Of a stretch of DNA of 64,000 bases, positions 31,190 to 42,880 are shown one piece after another. The notes beneath the pieces are model-generated. The model worked only from the letters and a program-made list of their open reading frames with translations, ran no database searches and was not told the DNA's origin. This stretch comes from Gymnopilus junonius. Taxonomy: Eukaryota; Basidiomycota; Agaricomycetes; Agaricales; Galerinaceae. Position 1 is the stretch's first letter, and each line of letters starts with the position of its first letter. The stretch spans positions 1-64,000 of the forward strand of contig JADNYJ010000131.1 in the NCBI GenBank assembly GCA_015501075.1, read 5' to 3'. Both the position numbers and the translations under genes were made by a program.

Positions 31190-34100
31190 TTATCCGACAC
31201 CTCTAGGAGGGCAGTTGAAGGCAAACACTGATGGGTTAGCTTTCAAGAAAGATATGAGCTGATCCAGATGAACTGGATAGTCATGATGGTCATGTTGGGG
31301 ACAAGACCGGAAAATATGCTTGCGAGTTTGGAGTTGGAATCCCACTCACAGTGGGTGGCTTCATCAATGTTGAAGTGAGAGTAGTACTCCCCAATGGGAG
31401 CATGGTTGGTAATGGCATGAGAGACCCTCATAAAAAGAGTCAAGTCACGCCAGCATACTGAAGCCATGGGCCACCTCGTTTGGCCCGTGGCTTGAGCCGA
31501 CCCCTGTCGAGCCAGCAAGTGACAGAAACTGACGCCCTGAGTATGAAGGTTGCTGGAACAACTCTTTCCAGCCCTCCCCCAGATTGTCATCAGCTGCCTT
31601 GTGCAATGATGCAAGTGAATGAGGCATGTTGGGCCCCACCGATACTGAGAGCTCAGTGGCCATGAGGTGAGCTTGATAGTGTATGCCCCACTTCAAAGAA
31701 GATAGGATGTGATGGAGGGAGATGTGGCAGCCAGGGCCCCTGGCCCACCACTCTGTAAGGGCGTGAATAACTGCCAAGGAGTGACCTTGGCCGGAATGCA
31801 CGGAGGCATCAAGCAGGCTCCCCAGAGCTTTGGTGGAGTCCGACATAATAACAATGTAGTTGCAGTTGTCCATGGTGCACAGCCCGACAACCACAGTATG
31901 AAGGGAGTAAAGCTCCGCATCCTCAGCAAGAGCACTCCCAGCCTGTAGCAGATGCATGCACCTTGACCCCTTGGTGAAATACAAGCAAAGCTGCCATAGC
32001 CTGCTTGCTCTGGTCAGTGGGGCGACTTCCATCACCCACACAGACCAGAGTGGATGGTTCCCACTTCAAAGCCTCCCAGAAGTGGTCTAACCATTCGCGC
32101 CAGAGCCCAACTGTATCTTTGGGTGCTGGGGTAATATCAAAGTGGATTCCATGATGCAACTCAAGGAACTGCCCACCAGGACAAGCTTCAGGAGTGAAGG
32201 GCTCCAGAGGCTCACTGACAACATGGAGCATCATGTCGACATCCATAACTGTACCCCTCACTTTTGCATGTTGAGGAGCAGTCATAAAGGCAGCAGAGCG
32301 AGGGTGAGGAATTGCTCCCTTGGAATAGGTGCACTCAACAGTGAGTGCATGGGATGAGTATCTGAGAGGGCCACCATATGCAGTACACCTACTGCAGCAG
32401 CGCATTTCAGAACTAAGTGAATGGGGACAAGGCCGCAAGGGCCTCAACCCCACCCATAGGGGAGGTACAAAATGCACCAGTAATCCAGAGCGCAGCATGC
32501 TGTTGCATGCTGGTCAGTAGCTTAATGGTCCCCTGGCACCTAGCACCCTGGAAGAACCACAAATGGAGGCTGTATGTTGCAATAGGCACAACACAGGACC
32601 TGTAAAGCAGATGCTTTTGCATAGGGGTGAGCCCCCTGGATGAGTTCCCAAGCATCCTCATCACCTTAACAGTGGTGAGGGACTTGGTGGAGTAGTACCG
32701 GATGTGCTCATGAAAAGTCAATTTCTGGTCAAAGAAGAAACCCAAGTACCACCAAAATGGCTTGGGGGTCAGAAGCCTGTCCCTGGTGTAAGGAGCATAC
32801 CCTAGATCCATGGACGGATTGAGCTCAGAGTGAGAATGATCAAAATGGAATAACTCTGTCTTGTCATGCTCAAGAGCAAGAGCAAACTTTGTAAAAAATT
32901 TAAAGATCACAGCATAGGACCTTTTCAGGGCTATGCAGTTGGCATCGAGCATCTTTGACTGCACAATAAGAGTGCCGTCATCAACATAGGAAAGCAGAGT
33001 GGTGTCAGAGACCAACTCGTTCTGCATGAAAAGCTTTAGCACTGGTGCAAGAAACAGCGCTGAAAGAACTGGGGACAAAGCAGAGCCCTGCCCCACCCTG
33101 ACATCAGCCTGTGGGGATCAGATTGGAAACCATTCCACATGTAAGACATGGATCAGCCAATGAGGTATGATGAAAAGAATTCCACCATGTTAGGAGGGAA
33201 GCCTTGCTTCTTAAGAATCACAATCAGGACTTCGTGATTGAGGGAGGGGAAGAACTGTGCCCATGTCAAAGGTGATGACACTGGTCTTCAATCCACGAGC
33301 CCACCCCACATGCACCAGGTGCATGAGGAGCAAGCCCGCATCCTCGGTGGAGCACTGGTGCACACCACCAAGTTGGTTAGGGTGAAAGATGTCATGCTTA
33401 ACAGCATCGAACTGGATATGGTTGGAAAGCATCTTTTCAACCAACTTGCCAAGGGTGTTCAGGAGCACAATGGGCCTGAATGCCTTAGGCGTGGAGTATG
33501 AGGGCTTGTTCAGCTTAGGAATAATAACGACAAGGACTCCTTAAAGTGAGTCGGCCAATACCCAACCTGGAGGCAGGCATTAGCTAACTGCACGAACACC
33601 TGTAGACAGTGTTCGTCATGAATAATTGCCTTAAGGTGTGACCACTTAATATGATCAGGACCCAGCGCTGAGTCGTTAGAGCAGGATGCCAAGGCCTCCT
33701 CAATTCCAACAGAGAAAAGGTAGTCCACTCTCACACTTCCATATCTGGAAGGGAGGTGAGACCACTAATGTCATACAGTCAGTCAGAGGCTGAGTTGTAT
33801 GTGCCATGAAGGGCATCCCAAAGGGAGGGCATGTCATGGCAGGGCTGCCCATTAAACTGGATAGCCTCAGAGGGTGGTAACTTGCACTGCTGGATCCAGT
33901 TCATGAGATCCCAGGGGCGCTTGTTGGTAGTAGCAACTTCCGTGATGTGCTCATCAAAGAACTTGTGCTTCACCGCCTTAACAGCTTGGCAGAATAATTT
34001 ATAGCTATCCCAAGAGTTATCCTGCTGATAATTATCGAAAGAGTCCTTGCAAGAGTTGTCCCACCAAGGGCAGGGAGTGAGAGGAGATGCGAATTGCCTG

Positions 34101-34991
34101 GGAATACTTGTGCCAAGCATCTGAGAAGGCAGAAGCCACATCCGAGGACACAGCCTCCACCTGATCCAGGGTGTTGATCAGTGCAAAGGGATCAATGCCC
34201 TTGAGCTTCTCAGTGATGGCCAACATGAAGTCATCCAATTGATCTGGTGGCAGTGAGTGCATCAGAACAGTAGCTGCCACTGGTGCAACAGAAATAGAAC
34301 AAGCCAGCAGAACATGGTCTGATGGCCCTCGCCAGAGCTCCTTGGTAGGTTGAACAAAGATGAGGTCGATAACCAACTCTTGTAAGGAAGGGTTCCCTGG
34401 AATATGGGTGGGACCCAGATTGACAGGGAGAGAAAGCATCAGTCCCAGCATAGCTGCCATGTTCAGCAGGTTGTTGGCCGTCGTCCGATGATGCAGGACA
34501 CCAGGGTCCCACTTACTCGAATGACAGTTGAAGTCACCCCCCATGAAATGGAACATCGGGAGAAAGTCAGCCTGCTCAGTGAGCAGGTCGATGGCTGTGT
34601 GTTTATCATCTGAGTACACATTCAGTAAATTAACAATGGTATCCCTGGTAAACAGAGATACCACCATGATGTCACGATGATCTATAAGATCGCATTGCAT
34701 GGCAGGATGCCAGGGGTTCAGCCTAGTCAAAACATAGGTAAGAACACAAGGCCGGAGTCCTGTGGGGTCAGGCTGAACCATTACCTTCCAATCAGGATGG
34801 TTTGGTGCACCAATAACTGCTTCACCTTTGGGATCTCTCAAAGATGGAGCTTGTCTTATCTCATGCCATGGTGGCTCTTGCAAGAAAATAATGTCAAAAG
34901 AGTCTTTTAGATGGTCTAGTAGTACATCGATATGCCCATAATTCTGGTTACAATTGTACGAAATGATTCTAATGTCCTCCTTTCTTCTCAT
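31190..34991 (-). pseudogene. LINE ORF2 (APE endonuclease, RT, RNase H)
   Basis: About 1,267 codons from ATG 34991 to TAA 31190. The endonuclease (34990-34330) keeps NCNQNYGHI, LQEPPWHEI, MGGDFNCHS and SDHVLLACS. The RT has NDSALGPDHIKWSHL (about 33660), FRPIVLLNTLGKLVEKML (about 33470) and LSYVDDGTLIVQS (about 32970). RNase H (about 32040-31650) has VGDGSRPTDQSKQA, an acidic ELYSL and IVIMSDSTKAL. The C-terminus has a degenerate zinc motif at about 31330. The frames change at roughly 34030, 33510, 33200, 32430 and 31450, so it is inactive. The first 320 codons are open. Confidence 0.8.
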
Positions 34992-34993
34992 TA

Positions 34994-36973
34994 TCAAGCT
35001 AGGGGAGGGACATTAGACATCAAGGTCCAGAGTGCGCAGCATTCACGTACCTCACGGTATTTTGCTATGATCCAATCATGATTGAAGCAGTGTTCCCAGA
35101 ACTTGCAGTTGCATCCTGTGGCAGGGTGCTCCCCTCGGCAATTGGGGCAGGGCTCACCTGCAGGAGTGGGGTGGCACATACTGTCCAAGTCTGGCAGAGG
35201 CCGGTTGCAGCAGGGCGCAAGGGCGCGATGCTCATCAGTGGTGTGGGGCCCACCACACCATGCACAGCAGCGCTGGTGGGCCCAACAGTCCTTGGTGAGG
35301 TGACCCTAGCACTGGCAGCACTGGCACATGGGGACACCTCAGCAGGCAGCAGCTGCTTTAATGTAAAGTAGCTCATCTTTGAAATGAAATGCTTTGTTAA
35401 TAAGCTCTTCAGTGCGACCGGTCTGGGAATCCCAGATTTCAAAGTAGCAATCAAACTTAGAGCTCTTTGCTGATTGGCGAATGAGGCATGCATGCCCCGC
35501 AAAAGGAACACTGGAGAAGAGGGGGGCCCTTTCGAGCACCCGCTCAACATCAGTGATGGTAGTCACAGTCTGTTTGAAGACATTGTAGTAGTAAGGGACA
35601 TCCAGAACCTTCAAGAAGGCTTTGGACATTGGAAGGCTGACCCAAGGCATCAAATGCTTGTATGCATCAGAGGTACCTTGGACAACATTATAGATTGCAC
35701 CCCGAAGGAGCATAAGCTCATCACTTGGGCACATGATTGGTGTGCAGAGCCCACCCGCAATAGGCAGGCTCAGCAGAGGTGATCCAAATGTCGAATTGAT
35801 CAAGGGCCATCATCCAGTTGACATCATCAACCAGGGAGGCAAGGATGATGTCCTTCGGTGCAAGCTTGGAGAACACCATGAGAACTTGGTGGCACAAAGG
35901 GCCTGCCATGACAAAGTCCAGCCCTTTAGACTTGGCTGGGGTAGGGGGTCTAGTCGGGCCCTGAGAGGGTCCGGGACTGGCTGCATCTGGGCCCAGGCCT
36001 ACAGCGGCCCGGGTCCAGGTTTGTGGTGCCATTTGAGTGACAGCCCACTCAAAGTAGCAATTAGTAAGCAATCCACAGGTCAAGGACCCTGGAACTGGTG
36101 TCCGGAGTTTTGAAGCAAAGGAGCACTTGGGATAGGAGGAGTGGGGAATGGGAGGGGGCCCTGGAGGGGGCGGCCTCTGATATTGGACCAGCTTGGCCAC
36201 CTGTTTGCGGGGCTGAAGCTTGGTTCAAGAAGGAGCATGAGTGGGGGCCTTGGGAGGCACATCGGGCTCTGCCAGGGGGGGCCAGTCTGCTTAGGAGGGG
36301 CAGATTGGGAAGATGAAGACTCAGGCAAAGGCTGAGTGGGAGGAGCAACCCCCCCTCCTCAAGTCTTCACCAGGTCATTGTACATCAAGTCCGCTAGAGC
36401 ACTATCGGAATCGATTAGGTTGCGCACAATAGACCATCTAAGAGAGTGTGATCATGTGCTGACTCCCATGGCCTCCTTGGCCCAGGGGGAAGTGGTGACT
36501 GAATTCACTATTCAAGTGAAAAGGCCAGCATACTCAGGGCGATCTGCCCCTGATAAGGTAGAAGGACCGTTGGCCATCATGAAGCAGCCAATGGTCTTCA
36601 GTGACTCCACCACAGCATTCCAATCCCCTTCCAATCCTGTGAGGGAAAGGGCAGTTGGCTGTGGCTCTGGAGAATTGCCTAGAAGAGGAAAGCGAATGGT
36701 CTCATCTTCCTCTGCCATGGAGACATTGGGGGACAAAGCCCTCGAAGCAATGGGAGTAGTGGCCCACAAATGGATTGCAGACCAGGACTCAGCCTCCTCC
36801 CGCTCTCGAGGAGCTGGGGTGGTTGAAGAGTATCACTCTCGAGCAGATCAAGAGGACGTAGATCCCTCAGGGGTTGGGGATTTGGTACTCAAAGCTGTGA
36901 TGGATGATAAACGTCTGCCAGAGGCAGAGAGGGAGGGGCGCTTGGGCACAGATGATGATGATCGCTCGGACAT
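34994..36973 (-). pseudogene. LINE ORF1 (gag-like RNA-binding protein)
   Basis: It starts MSERSSSSVPKRPSLSASG at 36973 and spans 660 codons to the TGA at 34996-34994. An N-terminal Ser/Arg-rich part and a conserved segment (GADRPEYAGLFT, about 36510-36560) are followed by a proline-rich linker (PLPFPTPPIPSAP, about 36150). A domain near 35800-35500 (DVERVLERAPLFSSVPF) follows, then the zinc knuckles at about 35330-35090. In-frame TGA codons near 36870 and 36845 replace Arg. ORF1 of Tad1-like LINEs is thought to coat the RNA. The TGATAATG overlap region links it to ORF2. Confidence 0.75.
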
Positions 36974-37129
36974 TGTCTAGCACAGAAGGTGCATACACAC
37001 TTGAATAACGATAAACACTATCCAAGGACCAGATCATGGGTTGTTGAAGAAAGGTTGCAGTGTTGCAAGTTATCAACATTTTGCAATGGTGGTGGTCTGT
37101 GGGAAAGAAGGATGCACCTCAATTGTGTC

Positions 37130-37486
37130 AAATTAGAATGAGAAGCAAGCGAGCAGGCACATGCCTCTTTTGTCACCAATGTAGCCTCTGCTGTCTTTGC
37201 ATCAACTCTCATCAACAAAGGTCCCACTATGAAAGCACAGCCCAGCAAGCTATGGATGTCACATCACCAACACCAACTTGCATCTTCTACAGTGACCCTT
37301 GAAGCACCCAATACCACTTCATTGATAGGTGCCATCATGACTGCTGTTCATCGCCTCTCTTCAAACTCTTCCCCTTCTGCTGATACCTCATTCATCGATC
37401 CACTGATTCACACACATGAGCAACCCCCATCAGCCCCTTCAATACAACTCCAGCAAGCACTTTCTCTCCACTGTAAATGCATATAA
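37130..37486 (+). other. Open plus-strand stretch of unknown nature beside LINE
   Basis: A frame open to 37486 encodes a Ser/Thr/Gln-rich stretch (TMKAQPSKLW, LIGAIMTAVHRLSSNSS). Read back through the LINE target duplication, it is joined in frame to 30690-30711 apart from one GAA-TGA-GAA, where TGA could be a decayed CGA. It may be an exon of the gene interrupted by the LINE. No domain is seen. Confidence 0.3.
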
Positions 37487-37589
37487 TCACTAACACTCAA
37501 AATAGATAATCATTTCAACATGCCTATCTCTCTGTATGACCCTGTTGTGCAATTGGTGATGTTTATTGCAATTGTGTGCAGTGTGATTA

Positions 37590-38097
37590 TGTTAGACTTG
37601 CACAAATAAGCAAGGATCTGTGTAGTTAACACAGCTCAACCAACTAGTATGCTCAAGTACAGCAATCACTGAGAATCACAGAGTATAACTCAAAATGCTT
37701 ATAACTTGTTCAATTCAAATTGTAGTGTCTTGCTTTCGCTTGACATAGTAGGAAACATAGTATCTAATGTAGCTACATGCCCAAAAACCGCGAGGCATGA
37801 CAAAACACCCAAAATGTGGACAATTCGAAAATGTCAAAACACAAACATACTTTAAATGCCATGTATGCTATATCACTAGAACCGGATTTTCGACCTGATT
37901 TCAGATCTCAAATCCATTTTCCGAAATTCTAACTCTATGCCAAGTAATTCGCAAAATACTAGAGAAAATGCGACCAAAAGCAGAAACTTAGTAAACTACA
38001 AGTGTCCAAATGAAGTGAAACTAATTCTAAGTCTATTCTAAAGCTAATCTAATGTTTATAGAACATTGTTAGAAGTGTTTGATCACTACTTCTAACA
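37590..38097. mobile_element. Candidate solo LTR
   Basis: The 508-bp segment begins TGTTAGAC and ends CTTCTAACA, so it has TG...CA termini with matching ends (TGTTAGA/TCTAACA). A nested inverted repeat GTTAGAAGT/ACTTCTAAC lies at its right end (38069-38096). It keeps CpG dinucleotides (ccgcgagg, accggattttcgacc, ttccgaaat, attcgca) while its neighbours have lost nearly all of theirs, so it looks younger. No matching 5-bp target duplication is visible (GATTA against CAACC), which lowers confidence. Confidence 0.45.
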
Positions 38098-38107
38098 CAA
38101 CCCCCTG

Positions 38108-40973
38108 ATGAAACACTTCAACAATTCAAAAGGAGATGGAGCATCATTTACTCCATATCTTCCACAGATTATGGGAGTCAGTTGTTGCATGGGAGACCTT
38201 GTTTTAAATCTTTTGTCGACCCTTGTCAGTTGGGTTTTCCGAGACCATAACAGACATCTCAGCGCCAAGCAATCCTCCATCATGGACCAAATACCCTCAA
38301 TGATTGAAACTGTTTTCTCCAAATTTAATCTGGATGGGTGAACCACCACCTACACTATTTGTCTGAAATGTCACTACACCAACCCACCAAACTCTAAGCC
38401 TGGATCCAAAATCATTAGCTACCCTACCCACTGCCCCAATAGACCTGAACCCAATTCTGATATCTGTAATGAACCCCTGTTGGACACTATCAGAGACAAA
38501 ATGGAGCCAGCAACTTCAAAGCCTCTGAAGTCATTTGTATATCCAAGTTTTCATAATTACGTCAGCTGTCTTCTGTCAAGGAAGGACTTGAAGAATTTGA
38601 TGGACAATGCCTGTGATGATCTGATGACCTTGATATGATGGAATGAACAGCCGCCTGAATTTGTTGCTGACTTCTTCAAGGCCAAATTTGTCTGAACCTT
38701 TGATGGCCCTATGCCTGGATGTCTATTTATTGACTGACCAGATGGTGCAGGTCATTATCTGTTCTCCCTCAATGTCGACTTCTTTAATACTGAAGGGATG
38801 ACAATTCGGGGCCCTAGCATATCCACTGGCATCATCTCTGCTGCATGCCTGAACCTCCCACTTGACATTCACTATAAACCAGAGAATATGTATGTCTGCA
38901 TCATCCCTGGGCCTAGAGAGCCTTATTTAACTGAACTCAATCACTACCTTTGGCCTGTCATTGATGACCTGTCAGCTTCCTGGCATCAGGGTGTTCACTA
39001 TTCATGGACAGCAAATCACTGTAGTGGTTGACTTACAAGGTGCAGTATCACTTGCACTGTTTGTGACCTTCCGGCTGCTCACAAATTGAGTGCAACTGCA
39101 AACCCCACAAGCCATTTCTACTGCACCATGTGCAACTGCTTCCACACAAATACTCTTGGAAGAACTGACTTTGACTCACCAGATTGGTTGCCTAAGGATG
39201 TCACAGCTTTGTGAAAATATGCGGAGGCCTGGGACAATGCTTCTACCACCAAGGAGTGGGTCAACTTATTCCAGAAAAATGGGATCCATTGGTCTGAGTT
39301 ATGGTGGCTTCCATATTGGAACCCAACCTGTATGCTTGTCATTGATTCAATGCATTACCTCCTTGAGGGTCTGGCCCAATTTCACTTCCATGACATCCTA
39401 AAACTCACTTCTGCAAATGCGAATCTGAAGGAAAAGCCTTTGCAGGCTTTTAAGTTTGCCTTTCCTCTGCCCTCTACAGCTGGTATTCCTACAGACATGA
39501 CTGATAATGAGGTCAGACAAATTGGTGGAATCCATGATCTTCTTCAAGCTCCTATTGTAGGAAGCAATGATTCTACTATTCTACAGTTGCTTGACCTCTG
39601 ATTAACAAACTCAAGCAGAAAAATATGAAGCTGCTAACATATGTCATAAAGAGTTTGGGTATTGATCTGGTTGGTCCTGGCTGAATAATGAAGTGCCATC
39701 ACACAGAAGCTCTGGTTAAATGGGTATGGTAGCTTGTTATCTAAACATTGATCTTTACTGAAACTTCACATAGCAGGAAGGAAAACCTTTGACTACCAGA
39801 GACCTACCATTAAGGATTTCCACTCTGGAAGCCATGAACCATGTTAAACAGGTGATCAGGGAAATGGTCACCCCATCGTGGCTCCCTTCCATTCCCAAGA
39901 ACTTTGGCAATGCCACAGCCAGTACTCCCAAGGCTGATGAGTGGCAAACCATGACCACTGTTTATTTCCCTATTGCACTTATCAGCCTGTGGGGTGTTGG
40001 GTCTACTCATCCTTCACCTTCCATTGCTGCATCTTTTCACTGAGTACTTGATCATACCATGGCTCTTGTTTCTGCAGTATCCATTGCCTGCCTGCACACC
40101 ATGACTGAGACTCAGATGTCTACCTACTGGGAATACCTCAAGTCTTGGACAGAAGATTTAAGGGTTCTTATTCAGAAAGCAACTATTGAGTCAATGGGCA
40201 TATGGTGTTTCATATACATGACTTTCTATGCTTATTTGGACCTGTTCATTCTTGGTGGTGTTTCCCATTTGAATGGTTAGTGGGACAGCTTCAATGACTT
40301 CCCCATAACCATAAGTTTGGTATGTTAATATTCATATAGCAAATGATACAATCTAATTTTTTTTCCTCTAATAGGTGAATTGGAGACAACAATGCTCTCG
40401 TCATTCATTAAAGCTGTAAATCTCAAGCATTGGTTTGCACAGCCTGACTGTCTGCCTTTCATCGAAGAGTGTAAGCATGTATTTGACAATGCTTTTGGTG
40501 CTGTAGACAAGGATGACAAAAATGTTATTGCCCCAAGTGCTTTCCGACCTGTCCCACCTTTCTTGAGTAAAATCATCAAAGCTCGGAATATTGCTCTCCA
40601 TGCTTGACATCATTTCAATGGTGTTGTATTCTCTTGTGTATCAACACATGTTGGCAACAGTCTTGTTATGTTTTACCCAGATAACAATCACTCAAATGCA
40701 CCTATCCCTGGATTGATTCATTATATTGTTGCTCAGGAAGATGGCACTGTAGTTTATGTCATCTGACATCAACTACCCATCTCCTCTGATGTGAATGACC
40801 CCTTCACAGTATATCCCCACTTCCATGTGAGACTCTATTCAACCACACTCTTGGAGCTTTTGGAGGTTGTTAAACCTGGATGGGTGTTTTCACACTATGC
40901 TCACTGGAATTTCAATAATGAACATGCTGTTGTGCTTTTGCTTTCTCATGTAAGTTCATGTGTTTACATTTGA
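38108..40973 (+). pseudogene. KDZ/Plavaka-type transposase pseudogene
   Basis: Conceptual plus-strand reading gives a zinc-ribbon-like part (ICLKCHYTNPP ... YPTHCPNRPEPNSDICNEPLL) near 38360-38490 and KSFVYPSFHNYVSCLLSRKD (about 38520). It continues with FSLNVDFFNTEGM (about 38765), the hallmark SISTGIISAACLNLPLDIHY (38813) and IIPGPREPYLTELNHYLWP (about 38900). Further on are TVCDLPAAHKLSATAN, VIDSMHYLLEGLAQFHFHDI (about 39335), and a C-terminal SHVGNS-type stretch with DPFTVYPHFHVRLYS (about 40800). These are characteristic of Plavaka elements of the KDZ superfamily, common in Agaricomycetes. At least nine in-frame TGA codons occur, mostly where Arg is expected. Element termini are not identified. 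Confidence 0.82.
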
Positions 40974-41500
40974 GTTTGATGCCTAACACATTTTATAGGA
41001 TTGAATGATACTACTACCAACTTTTCAAATGTGTTCAGTGGGCATCGGGTTTATTGGGCGATGAGTGGGTGATGAGTGGGCATTTAATATAGAGCTCATT
41101 TGTATTTATTATCTCTATGACAATTTTAGCTTATATAATATTAAGTTTTTTATTTAAACTCTTTTTTTTTCTCTAATCCTATTGTCTATTTTAACTACTA
41201 TAACTCCAGTTGAAGATGTTGATGTTTAAGTTATGTATGTCCTTGACAATAGAGTATACATAATAACTGTTGTGACTCCTTAAGGGCACTTTGACAATTG
41301 AATCATTAGTTTTATTTAAAACCCATCTTTAGTCAATCTATTGTATTAAATGCTTAAATTCATAGGAAATGATACTCTATTTGATATAGCAAGTGCATTT
41401 GTAGTGAGATTGACACTTAAAATGTTCATTTTTGTGTTGGGAATAAATTTAAATGCCTTCTATATTCTGGTAACCCCAATGTGTATGGCTCTTTATATGG
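40974..41500. other. AT-rich gap with a possible hAT-like terminus
   Basis: No gene is supported. At about 41037 the sequence CAGTGGGCATCGGGT, followed by two 11-bp GGGYGATGAGT repeats, resembles a hAT-type end, but I find no partner terminus. The rest is AT-rich. Confidence 0.3.
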
Positions 41501-41520
41501 GCTGGGTGTGGCTGTCACAA

Positions 41521-42470
41521 GGATTTGAACACAGTTCATGGTGGATATCTTGCCCTGCTCAAGTGGTGGGACAAGAATGAAAGTGAGGAAGTGCAGCACC
41601 CTGTTCTTCTTGCAAACTGTGACAACAACCCAGTTGTCCAGGAGTGAGAAGCTGCTCTTGCCAAGGGTGATACTCCAATACCAGCCCAGGAGCATGCATT
41701 CAGCAAATTGACTTGTGGTGCCATCAAGACTGCTGAACTTGCTGGTGCAATTTTCAATCACAAGAATGACAAGATTGGCCATTATGATATCTTCTGTTTC
41801 TGGTGGTGGCAACATGTTGGAGTTCCTTTCACAATTCCTGATGTCTCAAACAATCAATTCCAGTCATTCTGTGATGCAGCAGCAGCACTTATTCTTTACT
41901 TGGATGATTTTCTGGCCATTCTTGAAAGTCTCCATGCCAACAAGCACAACTCAACACTGAATCACATGGAGACTAATCTCAAGAATGCCCTGGAGTGCAG
42001 TAAAACTAGGAGCAAGCTTGCTGTTCTGGCAATTACTACTGAAGCTATTTCATATCCATATATGAAAGCAATATGCACTTCCAGTGACAAGAACCAGAAT
42101 ATGCTTGATCTTGGTCCTCTTCACAGCAAAGTCTATGACCACATCCAGAAAATTATTGCTGACCCCAACATCTTGATTGATGCAGATGCAGATTACAGGA
42201 CTGCTACTCTCAATGGTGAGGAATGGGAAAACTCTGCTGTTGTAGCCAAAATCCTGGAGCTTGCACCAGAACTTCCTTACTTCCATGAGCTTTTGGTTGC
42301 CTTCCTCAGTGGAGCTTTGGAGACCTGGGAGTGATTTACTTCTGAATTTGCACCTGGAGGTCTGATCAATGAAGCAACAATGTAGGAGAGGGAACTTGCC
42401 TGGATGCCAGCAACCAATGATGAAAATGAAGGTGCCTTGGGCTTATTCTGCCACATGATGCAATATCAAT
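41521..42470 (+). pseudogene. Multi-copy agaricomycete protein family, decayed
   Basis: A plus-strand frame, open at 41708-42334 and readable on both sides through TGA/TAG codons. It encodes GGYLALLKWWDKNESEEVQHP, then IKTAELAGAIFNHKNDKIGH and YDIFCFWWW. The frame continues with MLDLGPLHSKVYDHIQKII and APELPYFHELLVAFLSGA, and past the stop with FTSEFAPGGLIDEAT and MPATNDENEGALG. I recognise this succession (KIGHYDIFRFWW, LGPLH, WMPATNDANEG) from a large unnamed family repeated in mushroom genomes, often near transposons. Function is unknown. Stops at 42332 (TGA) and near 42385 (TAG) follow C-to-T change. Confidence 0.55.
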
Positions 42471-42880
42471 GTTAAAATGAATGTGTCTCTGTTGTTCACT
42501 CAGGTTGAACAGGGACCCTCGCAATCATGCAAGGTCTTTCCATTCATTTAGTATTACTTAAATACATTTGTACTGAATATAAAATAAAAGTGAAACAAAT
42601 AGTCAAAGGCTGAGCACTAGCTGTGGCTGTAAAATGAAGAAATAAAAATGAAATGAAAAGCTATGTACATGTTTCCAGTGAGAAACTTGACCATCCATTA
42701 TGGTGTGCTCAATACCACATCTGGAAATCCAACACACCCCCATGAGCACAATACAATATAATAAAAAATAGGAAATCCAAAGAGAAGAAAACTACCCAAA
42801 ATTTCAGAAATTAAATAAATCAAAAAATACAATGCACCAGAATGCACCCCCATGATCTCACCCCCATAACCCAAGCATAG
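42471..42880. other. No gene recognised
   Basis: AT-rich segment between the decayed family gene and the Copia gag remnant. It may include part of an old LTR (CCAACACACCCCCATGAG near 42728), but I cannot pair it with another copy. Confidence 0.35.

Larger units (their letters stand above)
30712..37114 (-). mobile_element. Full-length Tad1-like LINE
   Basis: The only full-length copy in the window, 6,403 bp. The 15-bp duplication CACCTCAATTGTGTC lies at 30697-30711 and 37115-37129. The 3' tail is a T-rich run (30712-30736). From its 5' end (37114) it holds a roughly 140-bp leader, ORF1 (36973-34994), ORF2 (34991-31190) and a roughly 450-bp 3' UTR. Its 5' terminus (minus strand CATCCTTCTTTCCCACAG) defines the start of the family. 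Both ORFs carry stops and small frameshifts, so it is probably inactive. Confidence 0.94.

Noticed and set aside
41350..41580. Plus-strand frame as a transmembrane protein
   Set aside because: Its compositional bias matches the AT-rich gap, and it overlaps the start of the decayed multi-copy gene in another frame.
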